From Oscillospiraceae bacterium (GTDB lineage: Bacteria; Bacillota; Clostridia; Oscillospirales; WRJC01): a stretch of DNA of 60,865 nucleotides. The notes under the pieces are model-generated. The model searched no databases, was not told where the DNA came from, and saw only the letters and a program-made list of their open reading frames with translations. The stretch spans positions 1-60,865 of the forward strand of contig WQYZ01000004.1 of assembly GCA_009780985.1 (NCBI GenBank), read 5' to 3'. A program made the translations under genes and the position numbers. Each line of letters opens with the position of its first letter. Within the stretch, counting starts at the first letter, position 1. Positions 33,885 to 42,100 of the stretch are shown piece by piece.

Positions 33885-35051
33885 TTATAAAAATATGTAT
33901 ATGAAAAATATGATAATTGCGGCTATAAAAGTCGGGGACAAAAATGACCGGAAAAATCTGATAAAAAAATTCGCTTCGTCGCCTTTATTTATATTAATAT
34001 TATTGTCGTCAGTATTGTTTTCTTTGTTTTTTATATTTTTTTGCCTGATATAATCAGCTCCCGCCTGCGCGGAGTTGATTTTGTATGCTTTGCCGTAATA
34101 TATATTCTCAATCCTGCCGAATACTAAATATACGGAAATCATAAAGATTACGGCGGTTAAAAATATGAACATAAACCTGTTCTGTTCGAATTTTAAAACA
34201 TTTGCCAGCTTGTCCCATATATATATGTTGTAAAAATTATACCCCGCGTGAAGAATCACCGGAAAGATAACGCAGTTTGTCACTTTTGCCAGTCCGTAAA
34301 ATATTATCGCCGCAAAAAGGTAAGACGGGAAAAGAACCAAAGAAAAATGCGACAGAGAAAACGCGATTGACGTTATGACGGCTGCGCACACCGCCCCGTA
34401 TTTTTCATATTCCGCAGAAAGCACCCCTCTGAATACAAATTCTTCGCATACAGCCGGAAGAATAATAAAAGAAAGAAGCACTCCCGCTCCGTATACCGGA
34501 TTGCCCCCGGTGTCTACGGACGCGCCGCCTACGGACAGCGTAAATCCGCTTAGATAGGCTACAAGAGAATTTATAAGCGTAACTCCGAATATAAGCGTGA
34601 AAAATATATATACGGCAAGAGATATATAATTCGGGTTCGGCAAAGATAATTTCAGCTTTTTTGAATATCCCGCGCCTTTCAGTTTTATATAGAAAACCGC
34701 TGGCAGTATAAACACGCATATGTGCGATATAATCACCAATATAAAAAATTTGTCCGGTTGATATTCGGTATTATTGTATGTTATATATTTTCCGTCTGTT
34801 GCCGCTGAACCGATTGATTGCACGACCTGCGCGCCGTCTGCCGTCGGGGCTGTCGCTATTGTGTCAGATGGGCTTTCCGCGTCCACGCTTACAGTGGTTG
34901 TGTCGTCGCCGGCGATTGCTATGCTTTTAAAAAATACGCTTTGAAATAAAATCAAAGCAAGCATAATAAAAATCAAAAGGCACGGAGCCGTTATATTGTT
35001 TGATATTTTCAAATTTATTTTATCCGCTCCTTTTTGAGTTGGTATTTTCAC
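33885..35051 (-). CDS. CPBP-family intramembrane glutamic endopeptidase
   Basis: 388 residues with about eight transmembrane helices. The conserved first motif EEFVFRG (EExxxR), with following SLSHFS and the third motif HAGYN, identifies the CPBP/Abi family of membrane proteases related to Rce1. An extracytoplasmic loop rich in Asp, Ser and Thr follows the first helix, and the C-terminus carries an Asn/Asp-rich segment before a final hydrophobic stretch. Bacterial members process membrane peptides or confer self-immunity to bacteriocins; no bacteriocin gene is near, so the substrate is unknown. It lies 41 bp upstream of mltG and 13 bp downstream of the cyclo-ligase gene in the same run. Confidence 0.9.
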   Translation of the reverse strand: MKIPTQKGADKINLKISNNITAPCLLIFIMLALILFQSVFFKSIAIAGDDTTTVSVDAESPSDTIATAPTADGAQVVQSIGSAATDGKYITYNNTEYQPDKFFILVIISHICVFILPAVFYIKLKGAGYSKKLKLSLPNPNYISLAVYIFFTLIFGVTLINSLVAYLSGFTLSVGGASVDTGGNPVYGAGVLLSFIILPAVCEEFVFRGVLSAEYEKYGAVCAAVITSIAFSLSHFSLVLFPSYLFAAIIFYGLAKVTNCVIFPVILHAGYNFYNIYIWDKLANVLKFEQNRFMFIFLTAVIFMISVYLVFGRIENIYYGKAYKINSAQAGADYIRQKNIKNKENNTDDNNININKGDEANFFIRFFRSFLSPTFIAAIIIFFIYIFL

Positions 35052-35064
35052 ATTAAAATTCTAT

Positions 35065-35667
35065 TTATGACATCACCGTTACGCCTTTTTCGGTTATAAT
35101 CACATCCAATTTAACGTCATATTTGCCGCTCGGCAGTCTGTTTGACTTAAATTCGGAATAACATAATCCGATTTTTGTCCCTTCAAAAGAAGACAAAAAC
35201 CGATCGTAATATCCTTTTCCGTATCCGATTCTGTACCCGTACGAATCATATGAAAGACACGGCACAACGCATATTGCAAGCGGGGGTCTTTTAAAATGAC
35301 CGGACGACGCAAACTCTGTAAAGTCCGGATTTGTCTTTGGAGGCTCTTGTATATTATAACTTCCCGGATTTAAATCTCCGACCGAATTTATAATTTTAAA
35401 AGACAGTGTGTTATCGTCGGTATTTGAAATCGGACATGCGACTATTTTTTTGTTTTCAAAGGCGCGCTCGATTATCACACCCGTCGGTATTTCTAATTTT
35501 GTCGAAACGTAAATCAGCATAATATCGCAAAATCTGTAGGATATGGAACCAAGCAAAATATTTGCGATTTTTTTATCCCATAACTCGCGCTTTTCTATGG
35601 GAAGATTCCGTCTTTGTTCTATAAGTCCGGCTCTTAAATCGTTTTTTCTCTTGCGCAATTCACACAT
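35065..35667 (-). CDS. 5-formyltetrahydrofolate cyclo-ligase
   Basis: 200 residues, standard length. N-terminal ATP-binding basic segment (RKRKNDLRAGLIEQRRNL) and the C-terminal signature YGYRIGYGKGYYDRFL are intact. The enzyme converts 5-formyl-THF to 5,10-methenyl-THF using ATP, returning a stored folate form to one-carbon metabolism. Its gene is in the middle of the minus-strand housekeeping run, 28 bp after the DJ-1/PfpI gene and 13 bp before the CPBP gene. In many clostridia this gene sits in similar mixed operons. Confidence 0.94.
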   Translation of the reverse strand: MCELRKRKNDLRAGLIEQRRNLPIEKRELWDKKIANILLGSISYRFCDIMLIYVSTKLEIPTGVIIERAFENKKIVACPISNTDDNTLSFKIINSVGDLNPGSYNIQEPPKTNPDFTEFASSGHFKRPPLAICVVPCLSYDSYGYRIGYGKGYYDRFLSSFEGTKIGLCYSEFKSNRLPSGKYDVKLDVIITEKGVTVMS

Positions 35668-35695
35668 ACATACCTCTGATTCCTCTAATCATAAA

Positions 35696-36271
35696 TTAAT
35701 AAAATAATATCTGTTCCCCGATTTCTTTTGCCTTTCCCGGACCTTTTAAAACACGCACAAGTTCAAGCCCGAACTCAATCGAAACTCCTGCGGCGGCGGC
35801 AGTAGTGAAAATCCCGTCTGTAACGACTTTCTGTTTTTCTTCAAGAATCGCGCCGTTTTCCGCGAGATAATGCCGGAACGTCGGAAACGCAGTCGCCCTT
35901 ACGCCTTTCAGATACCCAATTCTTGCCGGAATCGACGGCGCAGCGCATATTGCTCCGATTGGAATTGAACAATCTACGCAATGCTCGATAAAAATTTTTA
36001 CTTCATTTGAATTGTACAATCTTTCTACACCGGCTCCGCCTCCCGGCAGGACAATCATTTCTAAATTCGCAAAATTATTTAATTCTATCTCGCTTTCGCA
36101 AACGTTCGTCATAATTTCAATCCCATGCGAGCCTGAAACTCCGACATATCCCAACGCTTCTTTATCGCCGACTTTTGCGGTTATAACATCAAGACCCGCC
36201 CGCCGGAGTATATCTATAGGCGCGATTGCTTCGATTTCCTCAAATCCGTCCGCAAGAAAAACATATATCAT
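35696..36271 (-). CDS. DJ-1/PfpI-family protein
   Basis: 191 residues of the DJ-1 subfamily. The flavodoxin-like fold shows MIYVFLADGFEEIEA at the start with the conserved Glu, LPGGGAGVERL, and the nucleophile elbow AICAAPSIPA with the reactive Cys; HHHxE-type residues near the end (TAAAAGVSIEFGLELV) fit the YajL/DJ-1 pattern. Members act as chaperones or as deglycases/glyoxalases, and which applies here cannot be decided. Nested in the tmk-to-THUMP gene run. Confidence 0.93.
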   Translation of the reverse strand: MIYVFLADGFEEIEAIAPIDILRRAGLDVITAKVGDKEALGYVGVSGSHGIEIMTNVCESEIELNNFANLEMIVLPGGGAGVERLYNSNEVKIFIEHCVDCSIPIGAICAAPSIPARIGYLKGVRATAFPTFRHYLAENGAILEEKQKVVTDGIFTTAAAAGVSIEFGLELVRVLKGPGKAKEIGEQILFY

Positions 36272-36299
36272 ATATTTTTACCCCGCAATTTTACTATAA

Positions 36300-37331
36300 T
36301 TAAATATTAAAAAACATATTCAGATAAACCGGCGACTTTAAATCTTTTACAATCTCAGCCGTATCTTTTGAAAGAGGGAGAATCATAGCCGTTTTTATAT
36401 TCTTTCCGTCTGAAAACGACGACGGCAGAACATTCATCTCAATATTACTATTATTGCCCAAACTTAAAATGTTTAAAATATAATCTGCGAGAACAGACGC
36501 AGTTTCATCAAATTTTTTGTGAACACCTTCACTGATTTTAATGTATTCTGGAAGTATTATATCATCAATATAATACGTATCTTTATATTTTTTGTAAAAA
36601 ACATAACAAAAAATTTCGACATTATTTTCGTTTTCGGAATTTATCCGTTCAAAAGTTGCGAACTTCGTTTCAGTACTTTCAAGATAGGACGAAGCGCACT
36701 TGAAATAAAACAGCCTGTCTTTTAACGGGGCTAAACTCTGTTTTGCCGTGAATTCGACATATGATTTATATAAACCGTCAAAAATGTTTACATCTGTTAT
36801 ATTTTGAGTTTGCAGCCGGAATCGTTTTAAATCAGATACATCGCATGTTTGTATGAGGGAATTTGAATCGATTGTCATTTTTTTCGTCTGATAAATTGAC
36901 TCAAATCCGAATTTTGCGTAATAATCAAATAAATTTTTATTTTGCGGGAATAAAAAAATCACTTTTACTCCTCTGTTTCCGTACAAATCAGACGCATACT
37001 TTATCAGCTTGGACATATATCCCCGGTTTTTGTACTCTTTTTTCGTCGCCGCCGCAAACAGATACGCGCATATTCCGATAGACTGCATATTAGAATAAAG
37101 CTCGAACTCAATCAGATAAAACGCCGACGCTATTTTCCCATCTGAAATGACAACGGGTACGTTGTATTCGGGTATCATATAACTGTCTATAAAAGACGAT
37201 ATAAATTCCTCATAGTCTCCGAACGCTTCACTCCACAAATCTATAAGCTCCTGTTTGCGTGAAAAATCAGCAAGTGATATTATTGTATTTTCGTCTATTC
37301 TGACGTCTGTTTTGTTAAAATCCATATTCAT
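36300..37331 (-). CDS. GNAT-family N-acetyltransferase
   Basis: 343 residues. N-terminal GNAT domain (about 20-165): AYLFAAATKKEYKNRGYMSKL contains the acetyl-CoA binding loop (in the form KNRGYMSKLI), and a KVIFLFPQNKNLFDYYAKFGF strand-helix follows in two pieces. The C-terminal 170 residues resemble the second, degenerate domain of Eis-like enhanced-survival acetyltransferases. The substrate is unknown. Its ATG overlaps the stop of the DUF2156 gene by four bases, so the two acyltransferase-fold proteins are coupled and may act together. Confidence 0.85.
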   Translation of the reverse strand: MNMDFNKTDVRIDENTIISLADFSRKQELIDLWSEAFGDYEEFISSFIDSYMIPEYNVPVVISDGKIASAFYLIEFELYSNMQSIGICAYLFAAATKKEYKNRGYMSKLIKYASDLYGNRGVKVIFLFPQNKNLFDYYAKFGFESIYQTKKMTIDSNSLIQTCDVSDLKRFRLQTQNITDVNIFDGLYKSYVEFTAKQSLAPLKDRLFYFKCASSYLESTETKFATFERINSENENNVEIFCYVFYKKYKDTYYIDDIILPEYIKISEGVHKKFDETASVLADYILNILSLGNNSNIEMNVLPSSFSDGKNIKTAMILPLSKDTAEIVKDLKSPVYLNMFFNI

Positions 37332-38293
37332 ATTTCTATTGTCTCCTCTTTTTCAAACGCCTCATATCTATCCAGAAGATATAACGGACGGTAAGAGAGC
37401 TTGGACTGCCTTAATCCCTCGTCGCCTAAATCGTCCTCGCGGTTGACGAAATTAAACTCCGGGTGCGCTGAAAGAAACATAGAGCAAATTGCCGGATAAA
37501 TCCCCTCGACTTCTTCATAATCCGCCTTTTCAACGTGAATAATCACCGTATCGGATTTATCATACGCCGCTTCTCCGATAGTAAACGCTTTTATTTCCCC
37601 GCCGATTTTTATACAGCCGCCGATTAAATTTAATTTGTCGTAGTTTTTTATAAATTCGCCGACTATATGAAGTTCCTCAAGCATTGAATCGTTCAGGTAA
37701 TATCTGTTTAATTTGCGCCATTTCCAGCTTAGTTTCAGGCATTCCTCAATATTGCTGTCGTCTATATTTTCATACTTAAAACTGTCCCTGTAAAGAGAAT
37801 AAAATTTATTAAGATGATTTTTTTTGCCGTGCAGTTTCTTGCCGCTGAAAGTACGCAGGCTTTCGGCTTCGTATATATATTCGCTATGGTCTTTGTTTTG
37901 AGTAATAACAAAATTGTTAAAGTTATTCCGCAGAAATTCAGCTTGTTCCGTCAGCAAATTTGTAAACTTAAAACGCGTGTCATAATATTTTTTGTGAAAG
38001 TCTATAAAATTTTTCACACAGCCTATTTTATTTTCCGTGCTTTTGAACTCTTTGAATATCGGGAAATAATAATTTATATCATTATTATGTACGTTATTTC
38101 TAAGGCATAACGCATTTTCGTCATGGTTGACGTAATATTCCGTATTTTCGACTTTGCTCCACGCGAACAGATTCCCGAAACATAATTCGCATGAAATAGA
38201 TTTGCTGCTGTTCAAAAATTCCGATATTTCTTTTTTTGATTCGACAGTTATCGGCTTAAAATCTTTTATCTCCATTTTATCTGGTATATCCAT
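37328..38293 (-). CDS. DUF2156 (phosphatidylglycerol lysyltransferase-like domain) protein
   Basis: 321 residues. The protein is a stand-alone DUF2156 domain with two tandem GNAT-like halves, no membrane helices, and the motif KKNHLNKFYSLYRDSFKYE, plus IHVEKADYEEVEGIYPAI and FVNREDDLGDEGLRQSKLSY near the end. The related domain in MprF transfers lysine from Lys-tRNA to phosphatidylglycerol, but stand-alone soluble members are of unknown function and may use aminoacyl-tRNA for another acceptor. It is five bases downstream of tmk and overlaps the following GNAT gene, so translation is coupled. Confidence 0.87.
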   Translation of the reverse strand: MDIPDKMEIKDFKPITVESKKEISEFLNSSKSISCELCFGNLFAWSKVENTEYYVNHDENALCLRNNVHNNDINYYFPIFKEFKSTENKIGCVKNFIDFHKKYYDTRFKFTNLLTEQAEFLRNNFNNFVITQNKDHSEYIYEAESLRTFSGKKLHGKKNHLNKFYSLYRDSFKYENIDDSNIEECLKLSWKWRKLNRYYLNDSMLEELHIVGEFIKNYDKLNLIGGCIKIGGEIKAFTIGEAAYDKSDTVIIHVEKADYEEVEGIYPAICSMFLSAHPEFNFVNREDDLGDEGLRQSKLSYRPLYLLDRYEAFEKEETIEI

Positions 38294-38297
38294 AATT

Positions 38298-39002
38298 TTA
38301 TTTTACTTTCGCTTTCCTCATTTCCGCAAATTCTATAAGTTTAAACAAATTTTCGCTTATTTCTTCCTCGCTTTTCGGAATTAAAACGCCGGTTTCGCCG
38401 TCTCTTTTATAACAGATAATCTTCTCCCAGCCAAGATATTTCGCGGCATATTGGCCCGATTCGTAACTTTTGCGCAAATATTCGGGATTAGTTTCGTGAA
38501 TATCTTTTTTTACTCCGGTTTCCTGCGCCCTTTTTTCGATTAATTTAACTGCGACGTCAGGGTGCATATCAAACAGAACCGTCAGATCTGGTTTGGGAAT
38601 TTTCAATTTATTAAATTCGTAGTCATAAAGCCAGTCCAAAAATTTATCCCATTCGCTATCAGGCAATTTTGACAGCTGATGGACGGCGTTTGCGGTCGTG
38701 TAACGGTCGGAAAGAATTACGCTGTTTTTTCTCTTGTAAAATTCTTTCCATTTTGTCATGTAAGATATATATCTGTCAACGGCAAAAAACGACGAAGCGG
38801 CATATGCGTTTACATCATTAGGATTTTTACCCAAATTCCCGTTCAGATATAATCTTACGGCGGCAGAACCGTCGTTCTCATAATCGGGGAACTTCAGATA
38901 GAGAAATTCGCGCCCCGACTCTTTTAATTTCCGTTCCAGAATTTTTGTCTGCGTAGTTTTACCCGACGCGTCGATACCGTCAAAAGCAATAAGATACCCC
39001 AT
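38298..39002 (-). CDS. tmk: Thymidylate kinase (dTMP kinase) family protein
   Basis: 234 residues, about 25 longer than typical Tmk. P-loop FDGIDASGKTTQ near the N-terminus, DRY motif in LSDRYTTANAVHQ, and a LID-like segment RAQETGVKKDIHE. It phosphorylates dTMP to dTDP for DNA synthesis. The sequence variation (extended middle region, no TR/DR LID arginines in the E. coli pattern) leaves open a related deoxynucleotide kinase. First gene of the ten-gene run, with promoter at 39051-39079 and AAAGGAA upstream of the ATG. Confidence 0.9.
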   Translation of the reverse strand: MGYLIAFDGIDASGKTTQTKILERKLKESGREFLYLKFPDYENDGSAAVRLYLNGNLGKNPNDVNAYAASSFFAVDRYISYMTKWKEFYKRKNSVILSDRYTTANAVHQLSKLPDSEWDKFLDWLYDYEFNKLKIPKPDLTVLFDMHPDVAVKLIEKRAQETGVKKDIHETNPEYLRKSYESGQYAAKYLGWEKIICYKRDGETGVLIPKSEEEISENLFKLIEFAEMRKAKVK

Positions 39003-39050
39003 ACTTTTTAAATCATTCCTTTGTTATCTTTTAAAATTTAAGCCTAACTT

Positions 39051-39079
39051 ATTTTACTGCTTTTTATATATTTTGTCAA
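39051..39079 (-). promoter_or_regulatory. Sigma-A promoter of the tmk-to-THUMP operon
   Basis: On the minus strand TTGACA (39074-39079), 17-base spacer, TAAAAT (39051-39056), downstream of the terminator that ends the SLH gene. No other promoter or terminator was seen in the tightly packed run down to 29688. Confidence 0.82.
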
Positions 39080-39110
39080 TAGGCTTTTAACCTTTATGAA
39101 AACAAAAATA

Positions 39111-39139
39111 CAAATTCCCGCACAAAGGCGGGAATTTGA
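39111..39139 (-). terminator. Terminator of the SLH surface-protein gene
   Basis: CAAATTCCCGC / GCGGGAATTTG stem around a six-base loop, followed on the minus strand by TATTTTTGTTTTC. It lies 24 bases past the stop codon. Confidence 0.9.
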
Positions 39140-39162
39140 CACTATTTTTATTCTGTTAATCT

Positions 39163-42100
39163 TTACGGTGCAGTTTCTGCCGGCACCGGAGAAGATACGA
39201 AATCCGAAATCACGTAGGTGTAATATACTTTGTCTGCCGTTGACCACTCGAATATATAATATCCCATTGAATTTGAATCCTGAACAGTGCCGACGGTCCA
39301 GGTTCCGTTATCAAGCGTATATTTTATCTCGTTATGCAATATAATCTTTTTGTCGCTCGGAACATTCCGGAAATCGTTGAATGTAAATGCGCTTGTCAGT
39401 GTCGGAATCTTTGACTCGGTATATCTGAATGTTGTAACGCCGTCTGGAATTGTGACAACCATTTCGGATTGCAACGTAACTTCAGTCGCTCCGTTAGCTT
39501 TTTCGGTAAGAATATTTGCAAATTCGTTGTTTGTGACTTTTCTGGTAGTGGGGTCATAATATTTACTGAAATCGGTCGGCGATTCTTCAAATAAGAATTT
39601 CGGAGAATCTTCAGTATTTGTGAGTGCTTGCGCGTCGTATTCAAATCCCGGGATCTGGCTGTTGCTGTCTCCGGGTGACATTTTGCTGCTGTCATGTAAT
39701 GACAGAGGCAATGCACATATGCCAGTTTCCGGAGCTATAGGGAATGACGCTTTGTTTGTGTATAAATCCTGTACCGTCAAATTTGTGATTATATAATCTG
39801 ACAGATAAGTATTGTTTGCGACAGGGAAACTTACAGTGACAACATTGCTGTAACCGTTGACAGGGTTCACAGGCTCGACGTTGACGTTTATACCCGAATT
39901 TTTATATTCCGCCGTACAGATTATCTGCGCACAGTTGACGTCTTCGTTGAATTTGAAAGTTATATGCGCCATAGTTGTTCCGCTTGTGTTGTCAATATTC
40001 GCTTTCGGATATCCTGTTGAAATAACCGGAGGCGTTGTGTCCACAGTCAAATCTATCTTGTTGTCGGCGTACTCGCTGTGGTTTAGCACAAGCGTGTACT
40101 TGCCGCCGTCAAGTTTAACGGGATTCCCGTCCAAATCTATAATATGGTCCAACGAGCTTTTGCTGATTGTGATTGTCTTTTGGCTGAAATCATAGGTTAC
40201 GCCGTGTTGTGCGCTTACGCCGTCCCAGATATAATCACTTGGAATATATCCGACAATTATGCCGTTGCGCTCAAATCTTACGGTGCTCATTATCCCGAAC
40301 TCGTAGTTTGTGCCGTCTATATAACTTCCGTATGTATTGGCGTCTATAGACTGCGAGTTTGTGCCGTCTGATGTGTCGTAATTACTGAGCGTAACCACAA
40401 TTCCGCCGTCTTCGGGAATCTGTACTGCAGATTGCAGCGGGAACGGAGATTTTGCTAATTTAAATCTGCCACTCTCGACTTCGTTTGATATGCGTAATCC
40501 GTTTGTATCATATATCATAGATTTGTTTACGGAAATTGTAAACTTCGCATATAACATCGAATCGTTTATTGCCTTTGTCAAATCGATGCTTATCCCGGTC
40601 GGTCCAAATGTGAGCTGGATTTTAGCTAAATCTTCGGGGGTGAATGAAATCGGGGCTCCGTTGCTGTCCTCGACGTATAAAGTGAACGGCGCAACGCTTG
40701 GGTCGCTTGTCACTGCGAAATCGCTTGCCGTGAACTTGCCGCCGTTTGCGTTCTTGATGTTTCCTCCGAAAGTCACCGTTATAATTGCGTCCTGAACAGT
40801 TACTCTGTTCTGTTCCGCGTTTGATGTCAATGGAATCTTCTTGTTTCCGCCGATCGTTATAGCCGGCTTGTCCTCGTCGTATGTGTATATCTGCAGCGGC
40901 GAAGTTGTCTGGGTTGCATAATCATATTCGTTGAGCTCTATAGTATAATTGTCTTTTGGTATATTCGGATTTAATCCCTCGCGTTTTATAACCAACTTCG
41001 GGTTTACATTGTCCGCTGAGAGGAATTCGTTCGATACCGTCTGGATAAGATTGCCGTTTTTATCAAATATATTTATAACTCCGTCGTCGCACAACGCAGT
41101 TCTGTACTCTGTCGATAAAACATATCTTGAGAAATTTATAACTATATCGCCGTTTGTCTGCTGTCTTGCGGATGTGATTACAGGAGGAACCCTCATAATG
41201 GTAAAGTAATATTTTAACATGGACGAATCCGTCCCGTTTACGGGATTTCCCACTGAATCATAGATGAGACCGCCGTCTATTGTCAGCGTATACCTGTCCG
41301 GCGCAAGCAGTTTTGCGCTGTTCAGCGATATTGTCACAGTTCTGTTGCTTGAAGTCAATTTAGCGTTTCCTAAGTCAACGTTGCCTGAGTCGTCCGCGTC
41401 GACGTTAAACGCCTGACCGAATGAAGCCAGATTCGACGCGGTGAATTTCGCCGACGGCGGAGCGGCGAATACCGGCTCTGAAAACTCTATCTGAATTGTG
41501 GCGTTAGACTGTGAAACTTTCGGCATAGGCACCGTGTATGTTATCGGATTGCCGTTCTCATCGAGCGCGGGATTACCATCGGCGTCGGTTTGCGTGTACA
41601 CTATTGAACCGTTGTTTCCTGCTGTAAGGTTGGTATCTTTCAGAGAGACGTTTAATATTTCAGGTCTCTTTGTGTCTATTTTTATTTTGCTGACTTCAAA
41701 ATGCACAAAATCCGGGTTGGTGAAAATCAGTTTATATGTGGTCTTATCCAGATAATTAGGGTCGGTTATATCCGCAATATTCGGCGGGAGTGCGTCCCTG
41801 TTTATTGACAGTGTTTTGGTTTTTGAATCGTAAGAAATATATTGATATGTGATGGCAGTGCCTTTTTGCGTTGGTCCATCCATGATTAATATGTAGCTAT
41901 CTGTATCCTGATCCTGCGACATAGCCGTGCCGAATGCGTCTGCGGCACTGCCGTTAAGTTTTATATCTATGCCTCCCGTAGGGTTCTGCGCAGCCGAAAC
42001 TACGGTAGGGACAGAACCGATTATATCAAATTTAAACGAAACTTTATCCGGATTATTTCTTCCGCACGGATTGCCGAAAGCGTCGAATATCTGCGTCTTG

